NCBI RefSeq assembly: GCF_003046175.1
Contig: NZ_PZZM01000001.1
Coordinates: 62,001-126,000 of the forward strand
From: Bosea sp. 124
GTDB taxonomy: Bacteria; Pseudomonadota; Alphaproteobacteria; Rhizobiales; Beijerinckiaceae
DNA length: 64,000 nt
Reading direction: 5' to 3'
The notes under the pieces were generated by a model. It was not told the origin of the DNA and made no database searches. It saw only the letters and a list, made by a program, of their open reading frames with translations. A program made the translations under genes and the position numbers. Positions 1-7,569 of the stretch are shown in pieces. Numbering within the stretch: position 1 is the first letter of the stretch; every line of letters begins with the position of its first letter.

Positions 1-709
1 TCTCGAACGGATAGGCGAAGAGCAGCCCCGCCACCACCACCACCGCGACGAAGATCGGCAGCACCCGGTCGCGCGGCACGCGGGTGCCCAGCGTCTTGCC
101 GGCATAGCAGGGGATGCGCGAGATCGTCAGGAAGGCGATGAACAGGATATAGGCGCCGACCGGCACCGCGCCGTAATCCTGCACCGGCACGCCGATGAAA
201 TGCAGGTAGAGCGGCAGCATCGCGGTGATCGCGCCCGCAGGGGCCGGCATGCCGACGAAGAAGTTCTTCTGCCATTCGGGGCGATTCGGATCGTCGATCA
301 TGACGTTGAAGCGCGCGAGCCGGAGTGCCATGGCGCAGGCCAAGGTCAGCACGATGATCCAGCCGAAGGAGCGCAGGTCGTGCAGGACGAAGATCCACAG
401 CACATAGCCGGTGGCGACGCCGAAATTGACGAAGTCCGACAGCGAATCGAGCTCGGCACCGAAGCGCGAGGTGCCCTTGAGCATCCGCGCGAGGCGGCCG
501 TCGACGCCATCGAGCGCGGCTGCGATCAGGATGCAGATCGTCGCCGTCTCGAGCTTGCCCTCGACGACGAGGCGCATCGCGGTCAGCCCGAGGCAGAGCG
601 CCAGCAGGGTGATGACGTTGGGCGCGATCAGCCGGAACGGGATCGGCTTGAAGCGGGCGCGCTTCGATTCGACGCGCTCGGGCTCGAAGGGGGGAAAGAG
701 ATCGCTCAT
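1..709 (-). CDS. pssA: CDP-diacylglycerol--serine O-phosphatidyltransferase (3' end outside window)
   Basis: The reverse-strand reading frame opens at ATG 709 and runs off the left edge after 236 codons, so the C-terminus is missing. The product is a hydrophobic membrane enzyme that makes phosphatidylserine from CDP-diacylglycerol and serine. The CDP-alcohol phosphatidyltransferase signature is complete: DGVDGRLAR at residues 67-75, followed by GAELDSLSD, giving the D-x2-DG-x2-AR-x8-G-x3-D-x3-D pattern. Several membrane segments follow. It lies 85 bp downstream of psd on the same strand, the usual pairing of the two steps that make phosphatidylethanolamine. A 12-bp perfect hairpin sits in the gap between them. 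The family call is secure; only the C-terminal part cannot be checked. Confidence 0.93.
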   Translation of the reverse strand, partial: MSDLFPPFEPERVESKRARFKPIPFRLIAPNVITLLALCLGLTAMRLVVEGKLETATICILIAAALDGVDGRLARMLKGTSRFGAELDSLSDFVNFGVATGYVLWIFVLHDLRSFGWIIVLTLACAMALRLARFNVMIDDPNRPEWQKNFFVGMPAPAGAITAMLPLYLHFIGVPVQDYGAVPVGAYILFIAFLTISRIPCYAGKTLGTRVPRDRVLPIFVAVVVVAGLLFAYPFE

Positions 710-750
710 GCGAGCCGGAATACGCGGTTTCGGGGGCGGAGGCTAGGTGG

Positions 751-785
751 CTCTTCCCTTCTCCCCTTACGGCAGAAGGGAAGAG
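751..785. repeat. 12-bp perfect inverted repeat between psd and pssA
   Basis: CTCTTCCCTTCT (751-762) and AGAAGGGAAGAG (774-785) are perfect complements with an 11-nt loop. There is no T-run on the reverse strand, so it looks more like an mRNA-processing or stabilising hairpin, or a member of the CCCTTCTCCCC-type intergenic repeats also seen near 9.7 kb, than a terminator. Confidence 0.6.
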
Positions 786-794
786 GGGAGCCCC

Positions 795-1496
795 TCAAAT
801 CCCGCGGAACATCCGCGGCGCCGGCTCGCTGCCGGCGAAATCGGCCAGCACCGTCTCGCCCGCGAAGGCGGTCTGGCCCTCGCCGACCAGCGGCACGACG
901 CCGAGCGGCAGGTAGACATCGACGCGCGAGCCGAAGCGGATCAGGCCGAAGCGCTCGCCGGTGCCGATGACGTCGCCCTCCTTGACGAAGGGCACGATGC
1001 GGCGCGCGATCAGGCCAGCGATCTGGACGACGCCGACGATGCCGGCCGTGGTCTCGATCGCGAGTGCGTTGCGCTCGTTGTCGTCGCTCGCCTTGTCGAG
1101 CTCGGCATTGAGGAACAGGCCCGGCGTATAGGCCATCTTGACGATGCGGCCGGGAACCGGGGCACGGTTCACATGGCAGTCGAAGACGTTCATGAAGATC
1201 GAGATGCGCGTCATCGGCTCAGCCGGGAGGTTGAGCTCCGGCGGCGGCAGGGCCGAGGCGATCTGGCTGACGCGGCCATCCGCCGGCGAAATCACCAACC
1301 CCTCGCGCTGCGGCGTGATCCGGATCGGATCACGGAAGAAATAGCAGATCCAGAGCGTGATGATCGAGCCGATCCAGCCGAAGGGCGACCAGAGATTGGC
1401 GAGCACGATCGTCGCGACCAGCGCGATGGCGATGAAGACGTAACCTTCCTTGTGGATGGGCACGATCACCTTGCGGACGGAATCGACGAGCGACAT
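795..1496 (-). CDS. psd: Phosphatidylserine decarboxylase proenzyme (short type)
   Basis: This 233-aa enzyme decarboxylates phosphatidylserine to phosphatidylethanolamine at the inner membrane and needs a pyruvoyl group made by self-cleavage. The frame stays open upstream to 1826, but the typical short N-terminus [18 protein letters not shown] begins at ATG 1496, so that start is chosen. A membrane segment pair (about residues 18-55) precedes the conserved FFRDP, SPADGRV and [11 protein letters not shown] blocks. The self-cleavage Gly-Ser lies in [11 protein letters not shown] near the C-terminus, as expected for the short alphaproteobacterial type. It is followed on the same strand by pssA, so the two probably form one phospholipid operon. 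Confidence 0.95.
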   Translation of the reverse strand: MSLVDSVRKVIVPIHKEGYVFIAIALVATIVLANLWSPFGWIGSIITLWICYFFRDPIRITPQREGLVISPADGRVSQIASALPPPELNLPAEPMTRISIFMNVFDCHVNRAPVPGRIVKMAYTPGLFLNAELDKASDDNERNALAIETTAGIVGVVQIAGLIARRIVPFVKEGDVIGTGERFGLIRFGSRVDVYLPLGVVPLVGEGQTAFAGETVLADFAGSEPAPRMFRGI

Positions 1497-1635
1497 GGCT
1501 AAAGTTCCGTGATGTGGCTGGCGCGGTATCCGCGCATGTGGCTGCGACCTGTGGCGGAATGACCTCCGCACGCTTTGGACGCGTGGTGTAGGGGGTTCGG
1601 AGCCGCGGGGAAAGGGGTCTGCGGCAGCTTGTCCC

Positions 1636-2160
1636 TTATCCGCCCGGGCAGTGCTGCACGAGATCGGCGAGTGCGCGCCGGCTCGCCGTGAGATCGAAGG
1701 TCGCGGAAGCGGTATGGCCGTTGGCGGCCGGAACCGAAACCACCAGCCGCGCCGTGGTGAGCACGAGTTCCAGCAACGGCATCGGAGACGACAGGTGGAT
1801 GGCGTGATCGTCGCCGACAACGCCATCGATCGCGCTCAAAGGCCGAGCATCGGGCTGCAGCGCCAGCGTTGCGCTCCGCCGCGTGGGCCCAAAAAGCCGC
1901 TCCTCTGTCAACGGAACGAACGCAGCCGAGAGATTGGCGTCGATGCAGCGAATGGCCAGGCCAAAGGGCGACTTCTTGCCGGAGACGATGGCGGCGACGT
2001 CCTTACGCCCGCCCACCTTGTCATGAGTGACCACGGCCCAGGATCCGATTGTCTTGACCCCGCTCGCATGGGCGAAGCTGGCGGGCAAGATCAGCGCCAC
2101 CAGGACACCCGTGAACACGGCGATACGGCGCAAGCTCAACCTGACAATAGACCCGATCAT
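1636..2160 (-). CDS. Exported protein of unknown function, coupled to the gene upstream
   Basis: The product has 174 aa and a clear signal peptide ([18 protein letters not shown] then a hydrophobic stretch ending SFAHA, about residues 1-32). The ATG at 2160 shares an ATGA with the TGA stop of the upstream gene, which supports this start over an in-frame ATG at 2211. The body contains [16 protein letters not shown] and [17 protein letters not shown], a W...D...RC layout loosely like IalB/VasI-type periplasmic proteins, but similarity is too weak to assign a family. One cysteine (RCID) and a C-terminal one are visible. Function is unknown; an envelope role is inferred from export only. Confidence 0.72.
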   Translation of the reverse strand: MIGSIVRLSLRRIAVFTGVLVALILPASFAHASGVKTIGSWAVVTHDKVGGRKDVAAIVSGKKSPFGLAIRCIDANLSAAFVPLTEERLFGPTRRSATLALQPDARPLSAIDGVVGDDHAIHLSSPMPLLELVLTTARLVVSVPAANGHTASATFDLTASRRALADLVQHCPGG

Positions 2161-2702
2161 TGCGACAAGGACCCCCTTGGCTTGCTGATCGGCGTCAGGA
2201 TTTGGCGCCATTCGGATGGAACAGGCCGGTCGATCTCGGCCGGGAAGGCCGGCAGCAACGAAAACGCGAGCGGCTGCTCGCTCTGGAGCACGAGCGTGTC
2301 AGCCCTGAGAAGCCGGGCCGAATGACGCGGAACGACAGCCCCGGCAGCGACCACGACACCGCCGGCGCTCAGCACGAAGCAGGAATCAAGAGGGTTCCAA
2401 GCTCTCGCCTGTGGCAGGACAGAGGGAGCCTGCGGCGCCGATTGCGCGAACTGCCCGCCCTGCCATCGGACTGTCAAAGCCTCGTCGAGTCGCAGGGGCG
2501 CATGGGGAAGCGTCGGCGCAGCGGGCATCGGCCATGCCAGCCCTCTCGGCACGGCGCAGGCCGTCAGGAGGCCGGGGCGGCTCGGCTGCGAGACCCAGAG
2601 CGACCAAACCTGCGTCGGTTCAGCGCCACGGGAGCCGACCGCGGAACAGGACACAAGGGCGATCCCCAGAAGTGCCTTCACGAAGCGCAGGCGCTTCCAC
2701 AT
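2157..2702 (-). CDS. Exported protein or lipoprotein of unknown function
   Basis: From ATG 2702 the product is 181 aa with a signal sequence (MWKRLRFVK, then ALLGIALVSC). The segment LVSC matches a lipobox, so it may be a lipoprotein cleaved before Cys; cleavage after GSRGAEP is the alternative. An in-frame ATG at 2735 is also possible. A GGTGGGCGAG stretch just upstream of 2702 is a fair ribosome site. The body is rich in Pro, Ala and Leu, with three further cysteines and no recognised domain. The last codons overlap the next gene by ATGA, so both proteins are probably made together. Function unknown. Confidence 0.65.
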   Translation of the reverse strand: MWKRLRFVKALLGIALVSCSAVGSRGAEPTQVWSLWVSQPSRPGLLTACAVPRGLAWPMPAAPTLPHAPLRLDEALTVRWQGGQFAQSAPQAPSVLPQARAWNPLDSCFVLSAGGVVVAAGAVVPRHSARLLRADTLVLQSEQPLAFSLLPAFPAEIDRPVPSEWRQILTPISKPRGSLSQ

Positions 2703-2831
2703 CTCGCCCACCGTCAGCCGAAGTCGAGACGTCATGGCTACGGCCCGCACCTGCGAAGTGCAAGGGGACGTCGGCGCCGCTGCGCTTCCCGTGACGATCG
2801 GCAGCAGGGAGCCCGTCACAGGCGAAATCCT

Positions 2832-2870
2832 GCCGATCATCGGCCGATGGAACGGCGGCCGATGATCGGC
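2832..2870. promoter_or_regulatory. 15-bp perfect inverted repeat, candidate operator for the P450 or the divergent gene pair
   Basis: GCCGATCATCGGCCG (2832-2846) is repeated in perfect inverse at 2856-2870 with a 9-bp spacer. Each arm contains the smaller palindrome CCGATCATCGG or its reverse. It lies in the 223-bp gap between two divergent genes, 56 bp before the P450 start, so a regulator-binding site is more likely than a terminator; there is no T-run on either side. Confidence 0.55.
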
Positions 2871-2925
2871 GCATTGGCGCCTCATTCCGGAGGGAGCATG
2901 GCGTCATGATGATGGAAACCGCATC

Positions 2926-4293
2926 GTGACGACACTCACCGCCCTGGACGCGACGGCGTCGTCCGGTCTGGTGGAGAGCCGGCGGCCGGCGCTGTCGGTG
3001 ATCGCCTCGCTGCTGCGCAACCCGCTGCAGGCAATGCCTCCGGAGGTCTATCGCGAGAAGCTCGTGCTGGCGAAGACCGGCGGCCGCACCAGCCTTTATG
3101 TCTGCGATCCGCCGCTGATCCAGGAGGCCCTGACGAAGCAGGCCGCCTGCCTCGGCAAGGGCGACCTGATCCGCAAGGTGCTCGGGCCGGCGATCGGAGA
3201 AGGCCTGCTGACGGCGGATGGCGCGCATTGGCGCTGGCAGCGGCAGGCGGTGGCGGCGGGTTTCCAGCATGAGCGGCTGCTCGGCTTCCTGCCGGCGATG
3301 ATCGCGGCCGCCGAGGCGACGCGTGAGCGCTGGCGAGCCGGCGCGGCTGCGCTCGACATCGGTCATGAGATGATGCGCACGACCTTCGACATCATCGTAG
3401 AGACGATGCTGTCGGGCTCGCAGGCCCTCGATGTCGGCAAGGTCGAGCGCGCGATCTCGGATTATCTAGAACCGACGAACTTCATGTTCGTCTACAATCT
3501 GTTCGGCGCGCCCGACTGGCTGCCCTATCCCGGCCGCGGCAAGGCTAGGGCCTCTGTCGGCTATCTGCGCGAGAGCCTCGGCCGGCTGGTGGCGCAGCGC
3601 CGGGCCGATGCGGAGCCTCGTGGCGACCTGCTCGACATGCTGCTGGGCAGCGCCGATCCGGAAACCGGCCGGGCGATGAGCGATGCCGAGATTGTCGACA
3701 ACCTGCTGACCTTCGTCACGGCCGGCCATGAGACCACGGCGCTCGGGCTCGCCTGGACGCTCCATCTGCTCGCCCAGCATCGCGAGCACGAGGCGGCCGT
3801 GCTCGACGAGATCGCTCGCGTCACGAGCGACGGACTGCTGCGGCCGGAGCATGTCGCGGCGTTGCCGCTGACCAGGGCCGTGTTCCAGGAGGCGATGCGG
3901 CTCTACCCGCCCGCGCCCGTCATCACGCGCCAGGTCGAGGCGCCCTTCACGCTCGGCGGCGTTTCGCTGAAGGAGGGCATGGTGCTTTATGTGCCGATCC
4001 AGGCCGTGCATCGGCACGCGCTGCTCTGGGAGCGGCCGGATGTGTTCGACCCCGGCCGCTTTGCGCCGGAAGCCGCGCGCGGACGGCATCGCTATGCCTA
4101 TCTTCCCTTCGGCGCCGGGCCGCGCATCTGCATCGGCAGCGCTTTCGCCACGATGGAAGCGGTCGCGATCCTCGCGGTTCTGCTGCCGGCGCTGCGGCTG
4201 GAACCGCTTTCGGCTGTCGCGCCGGAGCCGACGCTGAAGATCACGCTGCGGCCGAAGCAGCCGCTGCGGATGAGAGCTATCGCGCGCGGCTGA
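2926..4293 (+). CDS. Cytochrome P450
   Basis: This 455-aa soluble haem monooxygenase starts at GTG 2926; upstream ATGs are out of frame and soon stop. All P450 landmarks are intact: the I-helix oxygen-binding AGHETT (266-271), the K-helix E322-x-x-R325, and the haem loop FGAGPRICIG (395-404) with ligand Cys402. The long-chain layout without a membrane anchor resembles class I bacterial P450s that oxidise fatty acids or terpenoids, but the substrate cannot be read from the sequence. No ferredoxin or ferredoxin reductase is adjacent, so its redox partner is encoded elsewhere. A perfect 15-bp inverted repeat upstream suggests specific transcriptional control. Confidence 0.95.
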   Translation: MTTLTALDATASSGLVESRRPALSVIASLLRNPLQAMPPEVYREKLVLAKTGGRTSLYVCDPPLIQEALTKQAACLGKGDLIRKVLGPAIGEGLLTADGAHWRWQRQAVAAGFQHERLLGFLPAMIAAAEATRERWRAGAAALDIGHEMMRTTFDIIVETMLSGSQALDVGKVERAISDYLEPTNFMFVYNLFGAPDWLPYPGRGKARASVGYLRESLGRLVAQRRADAEPRGDLLDMLLGSADPETGRAMSDAEIVDNLLTFVTAGHETTALGLAWTLHLLAQHREHEAAVLDEIARVTSDGLLRPEHVAALPLTRAVFQEAMRLYPPAPVITRQVEAPFTLGGVSLKEGMVLYVPIQAVHRHALLWERPDVFDPGRFAPEAARGRHRYAYLPFGAGPRICIGSAFATMEAVAILAVLLPALRLEPLSAVAPEPTLKITLRPKQPLRMRAIARG

Positions 4294-4305
4294 GTTCGGC
4301 TGACC

Positions 4306-4800
4306 TCAGGCGTGCGCGCGATAGCTTGTGAAGCGCCGCGCCGCGCGCCAGGTCAGCACCACGAAGGCGACGAACAGCAGCCCCTCCGAAATCGCGAAAG
4401 GCGGCTCCGACTGGGTCGGCGCCAGCGCCCGCAAGGCCGCGACCTTGGAGAACAGCTGGGCCACCAGCACGAAGAGCAAGAGGTAGAAGGTCAGCATCGC
4501 CGTGACGGCGTAGGTATGACGCCAAATCCCGTCGAGGCGGCGGGCATAGAGCGCAAAGCCGGCGATCCCGACGAGCACCAGCGAGATCGCGCCGATGATG
4601 TGCGAGGGCAGCAGGCCGTTGAAGGGAAAGCCGAAGCCGGTCGCGCTGGTGGCGAAGGCGGTCGAAAGGAAGACGCCGGTCCAGCCCGGGCGGATATGCC
4701 CCTTGAGCAGGCCGGCGGCGACAGGGAAGCCCGCCACGATGGCTATGAGGCTGAGCCAGGTGTGGAAGCCCACGAACGTCGTCGGATTGAACATGGTCAT
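4306..4800 (-). CDS. Four-helix integral membrane protein of unknown function
   Basis: The product is 164 aa from ATG 4800 (MTMFNPTTFVGFHTW); an ATG two codons later has better spacing from the GGGGG stretch upstream and could be the true start. Four hydrophobic segments are evident, beginning near WLSLIAIVAGFPVAAGLL, GVFLSTAFATSATGFGF, IGAISLVLVGIAGFALY and AVTAMLTFYLLLFVLVAQLF, and a fifth weaker one near the C-terminus. No catalytic motif is seen. It is convergent with the P450 gene, 12 bp away. It is probably a small inner-membrane protein; function unknown. Confidence 0.78.
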   Translation of the reverse strand: MTMFNPTTFVGFHTWLSLIAIVAGFPVAAGLLKGHIRPGWTGVFLSTAFATSATGFGFPFNGLLPSHIIGAISLVLVGIAGFALYARRLDGIWRHTYAVTAMLTFYLLLFVLVAQLFSKVAALRALAPTQSEPPFAISEGLLFVAFVVLTWRAARRFTSYRAHA

Positions 4801-4910
4801 CCCCCGGCCCTGCGCGGAAGCCGGAGGCTCCCCTTCGTCAGGATGCAGGAAGCGCGCCGCAGATGCGAGGGGTTTTAGACTGGCCGCCACGAACCGCACC
4901 GCACGCCGTC

Positions 4911-4993
4911 ATGCTCGCCCTTGTGGCGAGCATCCACGTCTTGAACACAGGTCTCGACCAGCAAAGACGTGGATGGTCGGGACAAGCCCGACC
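4911..4993. repeat. Dispersed palindromic intergenic repeat, family A, divergent copy
   Basis: Three nested inverted repeats lie together: ATGCTCGCC/GGCGAGCAT (4911-4933), CCACGTCTT/AAGACGTGG (4934-4972) and GGTCGGG/CCCGACC (4975-4993). The last matches the core of the repeats at 7459-7562 and 20156-20249. It fills the 218-bp gap behind the ABC exporter gene. Confidence 0.65.
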
Positions 4994-5018
4994 CTGACAG
5001 AAACGGCCGGAGCTTGCC

Positions 5019-6932
5019 TTACGGCGTCAGCGAGACCCGCACGCTCGGCTCTTCCTCGGCGGTGGCACGCTGGAGGGTCGCCTTGGCCTCGTCGACCTGG
5101 CGCTGGCGGTTCCAGAGCGCGGCGTAGATGCCGTTCGCGGCGAGGAGATCGCGGTGGTGGCCGCGTTCCGCGATCAGCCCCTTGTCGAGCACGATGATCT
5201 CGTCGGCATTGATCACGGTGGAAAGGCGGTGAGCGATGACCAGCGTGGTGCGGCCCTCGCTGACCCGGTCGAGCGCGTCCTGGATCTCCTTCTCGGTGAA
5301 GCTGTCGAGCGCCGAGGTCGCCTCATCGAGCACAAGCACCGGCGGACCCTTCAGGATGGTGCGGGCGATGGCGACGCGCTGCTTCTCGCCGCCCGACAGC
5401 TTCAGGCCGCGCTCGCCGACCGAGGTGGCGTAGCCCTCCGGCAGCGACTTGATGAACCGGTCGATCTGGGCAAGGCGGGCGGCCTCCTCGACCTCCGCCT
5501 CGCTCGCTTCCGGGCGGCCATAGCGGATGTTGTATTCGATCGTGTCGTTGAACAGCACGGTGTCCTGCGGGACCATGCCGATGGCGGCGCGCAGCGACAC
5601 CTGCTGGACATCGGCGATGGGCTGGCCGTCGATCAGGATGCGGCCCTTCTGCGGCTCGTAGAAGCGGAACAGCAGGCGCGAGATCGTCGACTTGCCGGCG
5701 CCGGACGGGCCGACGATGGCGATCGTGCGGCCCGCCGGCACGGTGAAGGAAATGCCCTTCAGGATCGGCCGCTCGGGGATATAGGCGAATTGGACATCCT
5801 CGAAGGTGACCTCGCCGGCCAGCACGGCGAGCGGCTTCGCGCCGGGCTTATCCTGGATCTCGGGGTCCTTGCCGATCAATGAGAACATCTGCTCGATGTC
5901 GAGCGTCGCCTGCTTGATCTCGCGATAGACCGTGCCCATGAAATTCAGCGGCTGGTAGAGCTGGATCAGCATGGCGTTGATCAGCACGAAATCGCCGACG
6001 GTCAGCGTGCCGGCACGGAAGCCCTGCACCGCCATCACCATCGAGATCGTCAGCCCGGTCGCGAAGATGGCCGCCTGACCGAAATTGAGCCAGGCGAGCG
6101 AGGTGTAGGCCTTGATCGAATTACGCTCGTAACGCGCCATCGACAGGTCGTAGCGGGCGGTCTCGCGCGCCTCGGCGCCGAAATACTTCACCGTCTCGTA
6201 GTTCAGGAGCGAATCGATCGCCTTCGAATTGGCGTCCGTGTCGGACTCGTTCATCTGGGTGCGGATGGCGATGCGCCATTCCGTCGCCTTGATGGTGTAG
6301 GCCATATAGGTGGTCACCATCACCACCAGCACGACGACATAGATCCAGTTGAAGATCGTCAGCAGGACGGCGGTGATCAGCACGAGTTCGATGACGACGG
6401 GCACAAGCTGGTTCAGGCCGAGCCGGACCATCTCCTCGATGCCGTTGCGGCCACGCTCCAGCACCCGCGTCAGCCCGCCGGTCTTGCGCTCGAGATGAAA
6501 GCGCAGCGAGAGGTGATGCAGATGGCCGAAGGTCTGCAGCGCCAGCGTCCGCACCGCATGCATGAAGACGGGCGCAAACAGCGCGTCGCGCGCCTGGATG
6601 AAGGCGGCCGAGCCGACGCGCGCGAGACCGTAGATCACCGTCAGCGCCAGCGGCGCCCCCACCAGCCAGGGCAGCCAGCGCTCCAGGCTCGATGGCGTAT
6701 CGGCGAGCGCGTCCGTCGCCCATTTGAAGGCGAAGGGCACGCCCATCAGCACGATGCGCCCGAGCACCAGCAGGGCGAAGGCGGCGACGACGCGCTTGCG
6801 CAGATCGGCACGGTCCGCCGGCCAGAGATAGGGCCAGAGCGCACGGAAGGTCTCGACGAAGCCCGACCCCGGCTGGAGCAAGGCAGGACGCACGAGGGTC
6901 GGCGCCGGTGGCGGCGCGGCAGGCGGAGACAT
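5019..6932 (-). CDS. Atm1-type (ABCB7-like) ABC exporter
   Basis: This 637-aa half-transporter has membrane helices in residues 45-330 and a nucleotide-binding domain in 370-610. Walker A GPSGAGKST (408-416), signature LSGGEKQ (512-518), Walker B VLVLDEATS (532-540) and the switch histidine of AHRLST (about 568) are all present, so it should hydrolyse ATP as a homodimer. The block SLLNYETVKYFGAEARE (241-257) is typical of the Atm1/HMT1 branch, which in mitochondria and alphaproteobacteria exports glutathione-linked sulfur or metal compounds. It stands alone, with a small exported protein gene divergent to it. Substrate is inferred from the family, not proved. Confidence 0.93.
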   Translation of the reverse strand: MSPPAAPPPAPTLVRPALLQPGSGFVETFRALWPYLWPADRADLRKRVVAAFALLVLGRIVLMGVPFAFKWATDALADTPSSLERWLPWLVGAPLALTVIYGLARVGSAAFIQARDALFAPVFMHAVRTLALQTFGHLHHLSLRFHLERKTGGLTRVLERGRNGIEEMVRLGLNQLVPVVIELVLITAVLLTIFNWIYVVVLVVMVTTYMAYTIKATEWRIAIRTQMNESDTDANSKAIDSLLNYETVKYFGAEARETARYDLSMARYERNSIKAYTSLAWLNFGQAAIFATGLTISMVMAVQGFRAGTLTVGDFVLINAMLIQLYQPLNFMGTVYREIKQATLDIEQMFSLIGKDPEIQDKPGAKPLAVLAGEVTFEDVQFAYIPERPILKGISFTVPAGRTIAIVGPSGAGKSTISRLLFRFYEPQKGRILIDGQPIADVQQVSLRAAIGMVPQDTVLFNDTIEYNIRYGRPEASEAEVEEAARLAQIDRFIKSLPEGYATSVGERGLKLSGGEKQRVAIARTILKGPPVLVLDEATSALDSFTEKEIQDALDRVSEGRTTLVIAHRLSTVINADEIIVLDKGLIAERGHHRDLLAANGIYAALWNRQRQVDEAKATLQRATAEEEPSVRVSLTP

Positions 6933-7100
6933 CTTGGGACGATTCCAGGTTGGGGCGCTGATATAGGCGCAATCGCCGGCAAATGCATGTGGGCTGGACG
7001 AAGGACGGGATTGCAGCGGCGGCTGCCTTGCTTACGTCCAAAGCCCGGTGTCAGATTGCACCCGGAGCGCCCCAGGCGCGTCACCGGGGAAGAAACAAAC

Positions 7101-7448
7101 ATGAAAATTCAACGTGTTGTCGTGACCGGACTGCTGGGTATCGGTGTTGGCCTGCTGTCCGCCGCCCTGCCCGCCATGGCGCAAGGCGCCAAGCCACCGG
7201 CCCAGATCACCATCAAGAACATGAGGAGCGCGCCGCTGACGACCTTCGAGATCGCCACCGGCGGCGACCAGCCCCGGCTCGTCGGCAAGATCGCCAAGCC
7301 GCTGGCGCCGGGCCAAAGCGTCGCCGTGAAACTGAACAAGCCGGCGGGCTGCAGCTATTTCGTGCTGGCGAAGTTCGGCGACGATGTCGAGAGCGACGCA
7401 GAGGACATGAATCTCTGCAAGGACAAGATCATCCGCCTGACGGAGTGA
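7101..7448 (+). CDS. Small exported protein of unknown function
   Basis: The 115-aa product starts at ATG 7101 after a GGGGAAGAAAC stretch. Residues 1-28 form a signal peptide ending PAMAQ. The mature part is about 87 aa with two cysteines (GCSYF and NLCKD) that could form one disulfide, and a single beta-rich domain (ITIKNMRSAPLTTFEIA). No family is recognised with confidence. It is divergent from the Atm1-type gene and convergent with cimA, so it is probably its own unit. Likely periplasmic. Confidence 0.8.
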   Translation: MKIQRVVVTGLLGIGVGLLSAALPAMAQGAKPPAQITIKNMRSAPLTTFEIATGGDQPRLVGKIAKPLAPGQSVAVKLNKPAGCSYFVLAKFGDDVESDAEDMNLCKDKIIRLTE

Positions 7449-7458
7449 GGATATCGGA

Positions 7459-7562
7459 CGTCATGGTCGGGCTTGACCCGACCATGTCTTGCCGAAGCCG
7501 CGAAAGGCGCTTCACGCGTCGAGAGATTCCCGGGTCTGCGCTACGCTTCGCCCGAGAATGAC
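7459..7562. repeat. Dispersed palindromic intergenic repeat, family A
   Basis: ATGGTCGGG (7463-7471) pairs with CCCGACCAT (7477-7485), and a second half (about 7525-7562) ends CCCGAGAATGACG. The same two-part element recurs at 20156-20249. It lies between two convergent genes and could serve both as a bidirectional terminator. Confidence 0.75.
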
Positions 7563-7569
7563 GGGTCAC

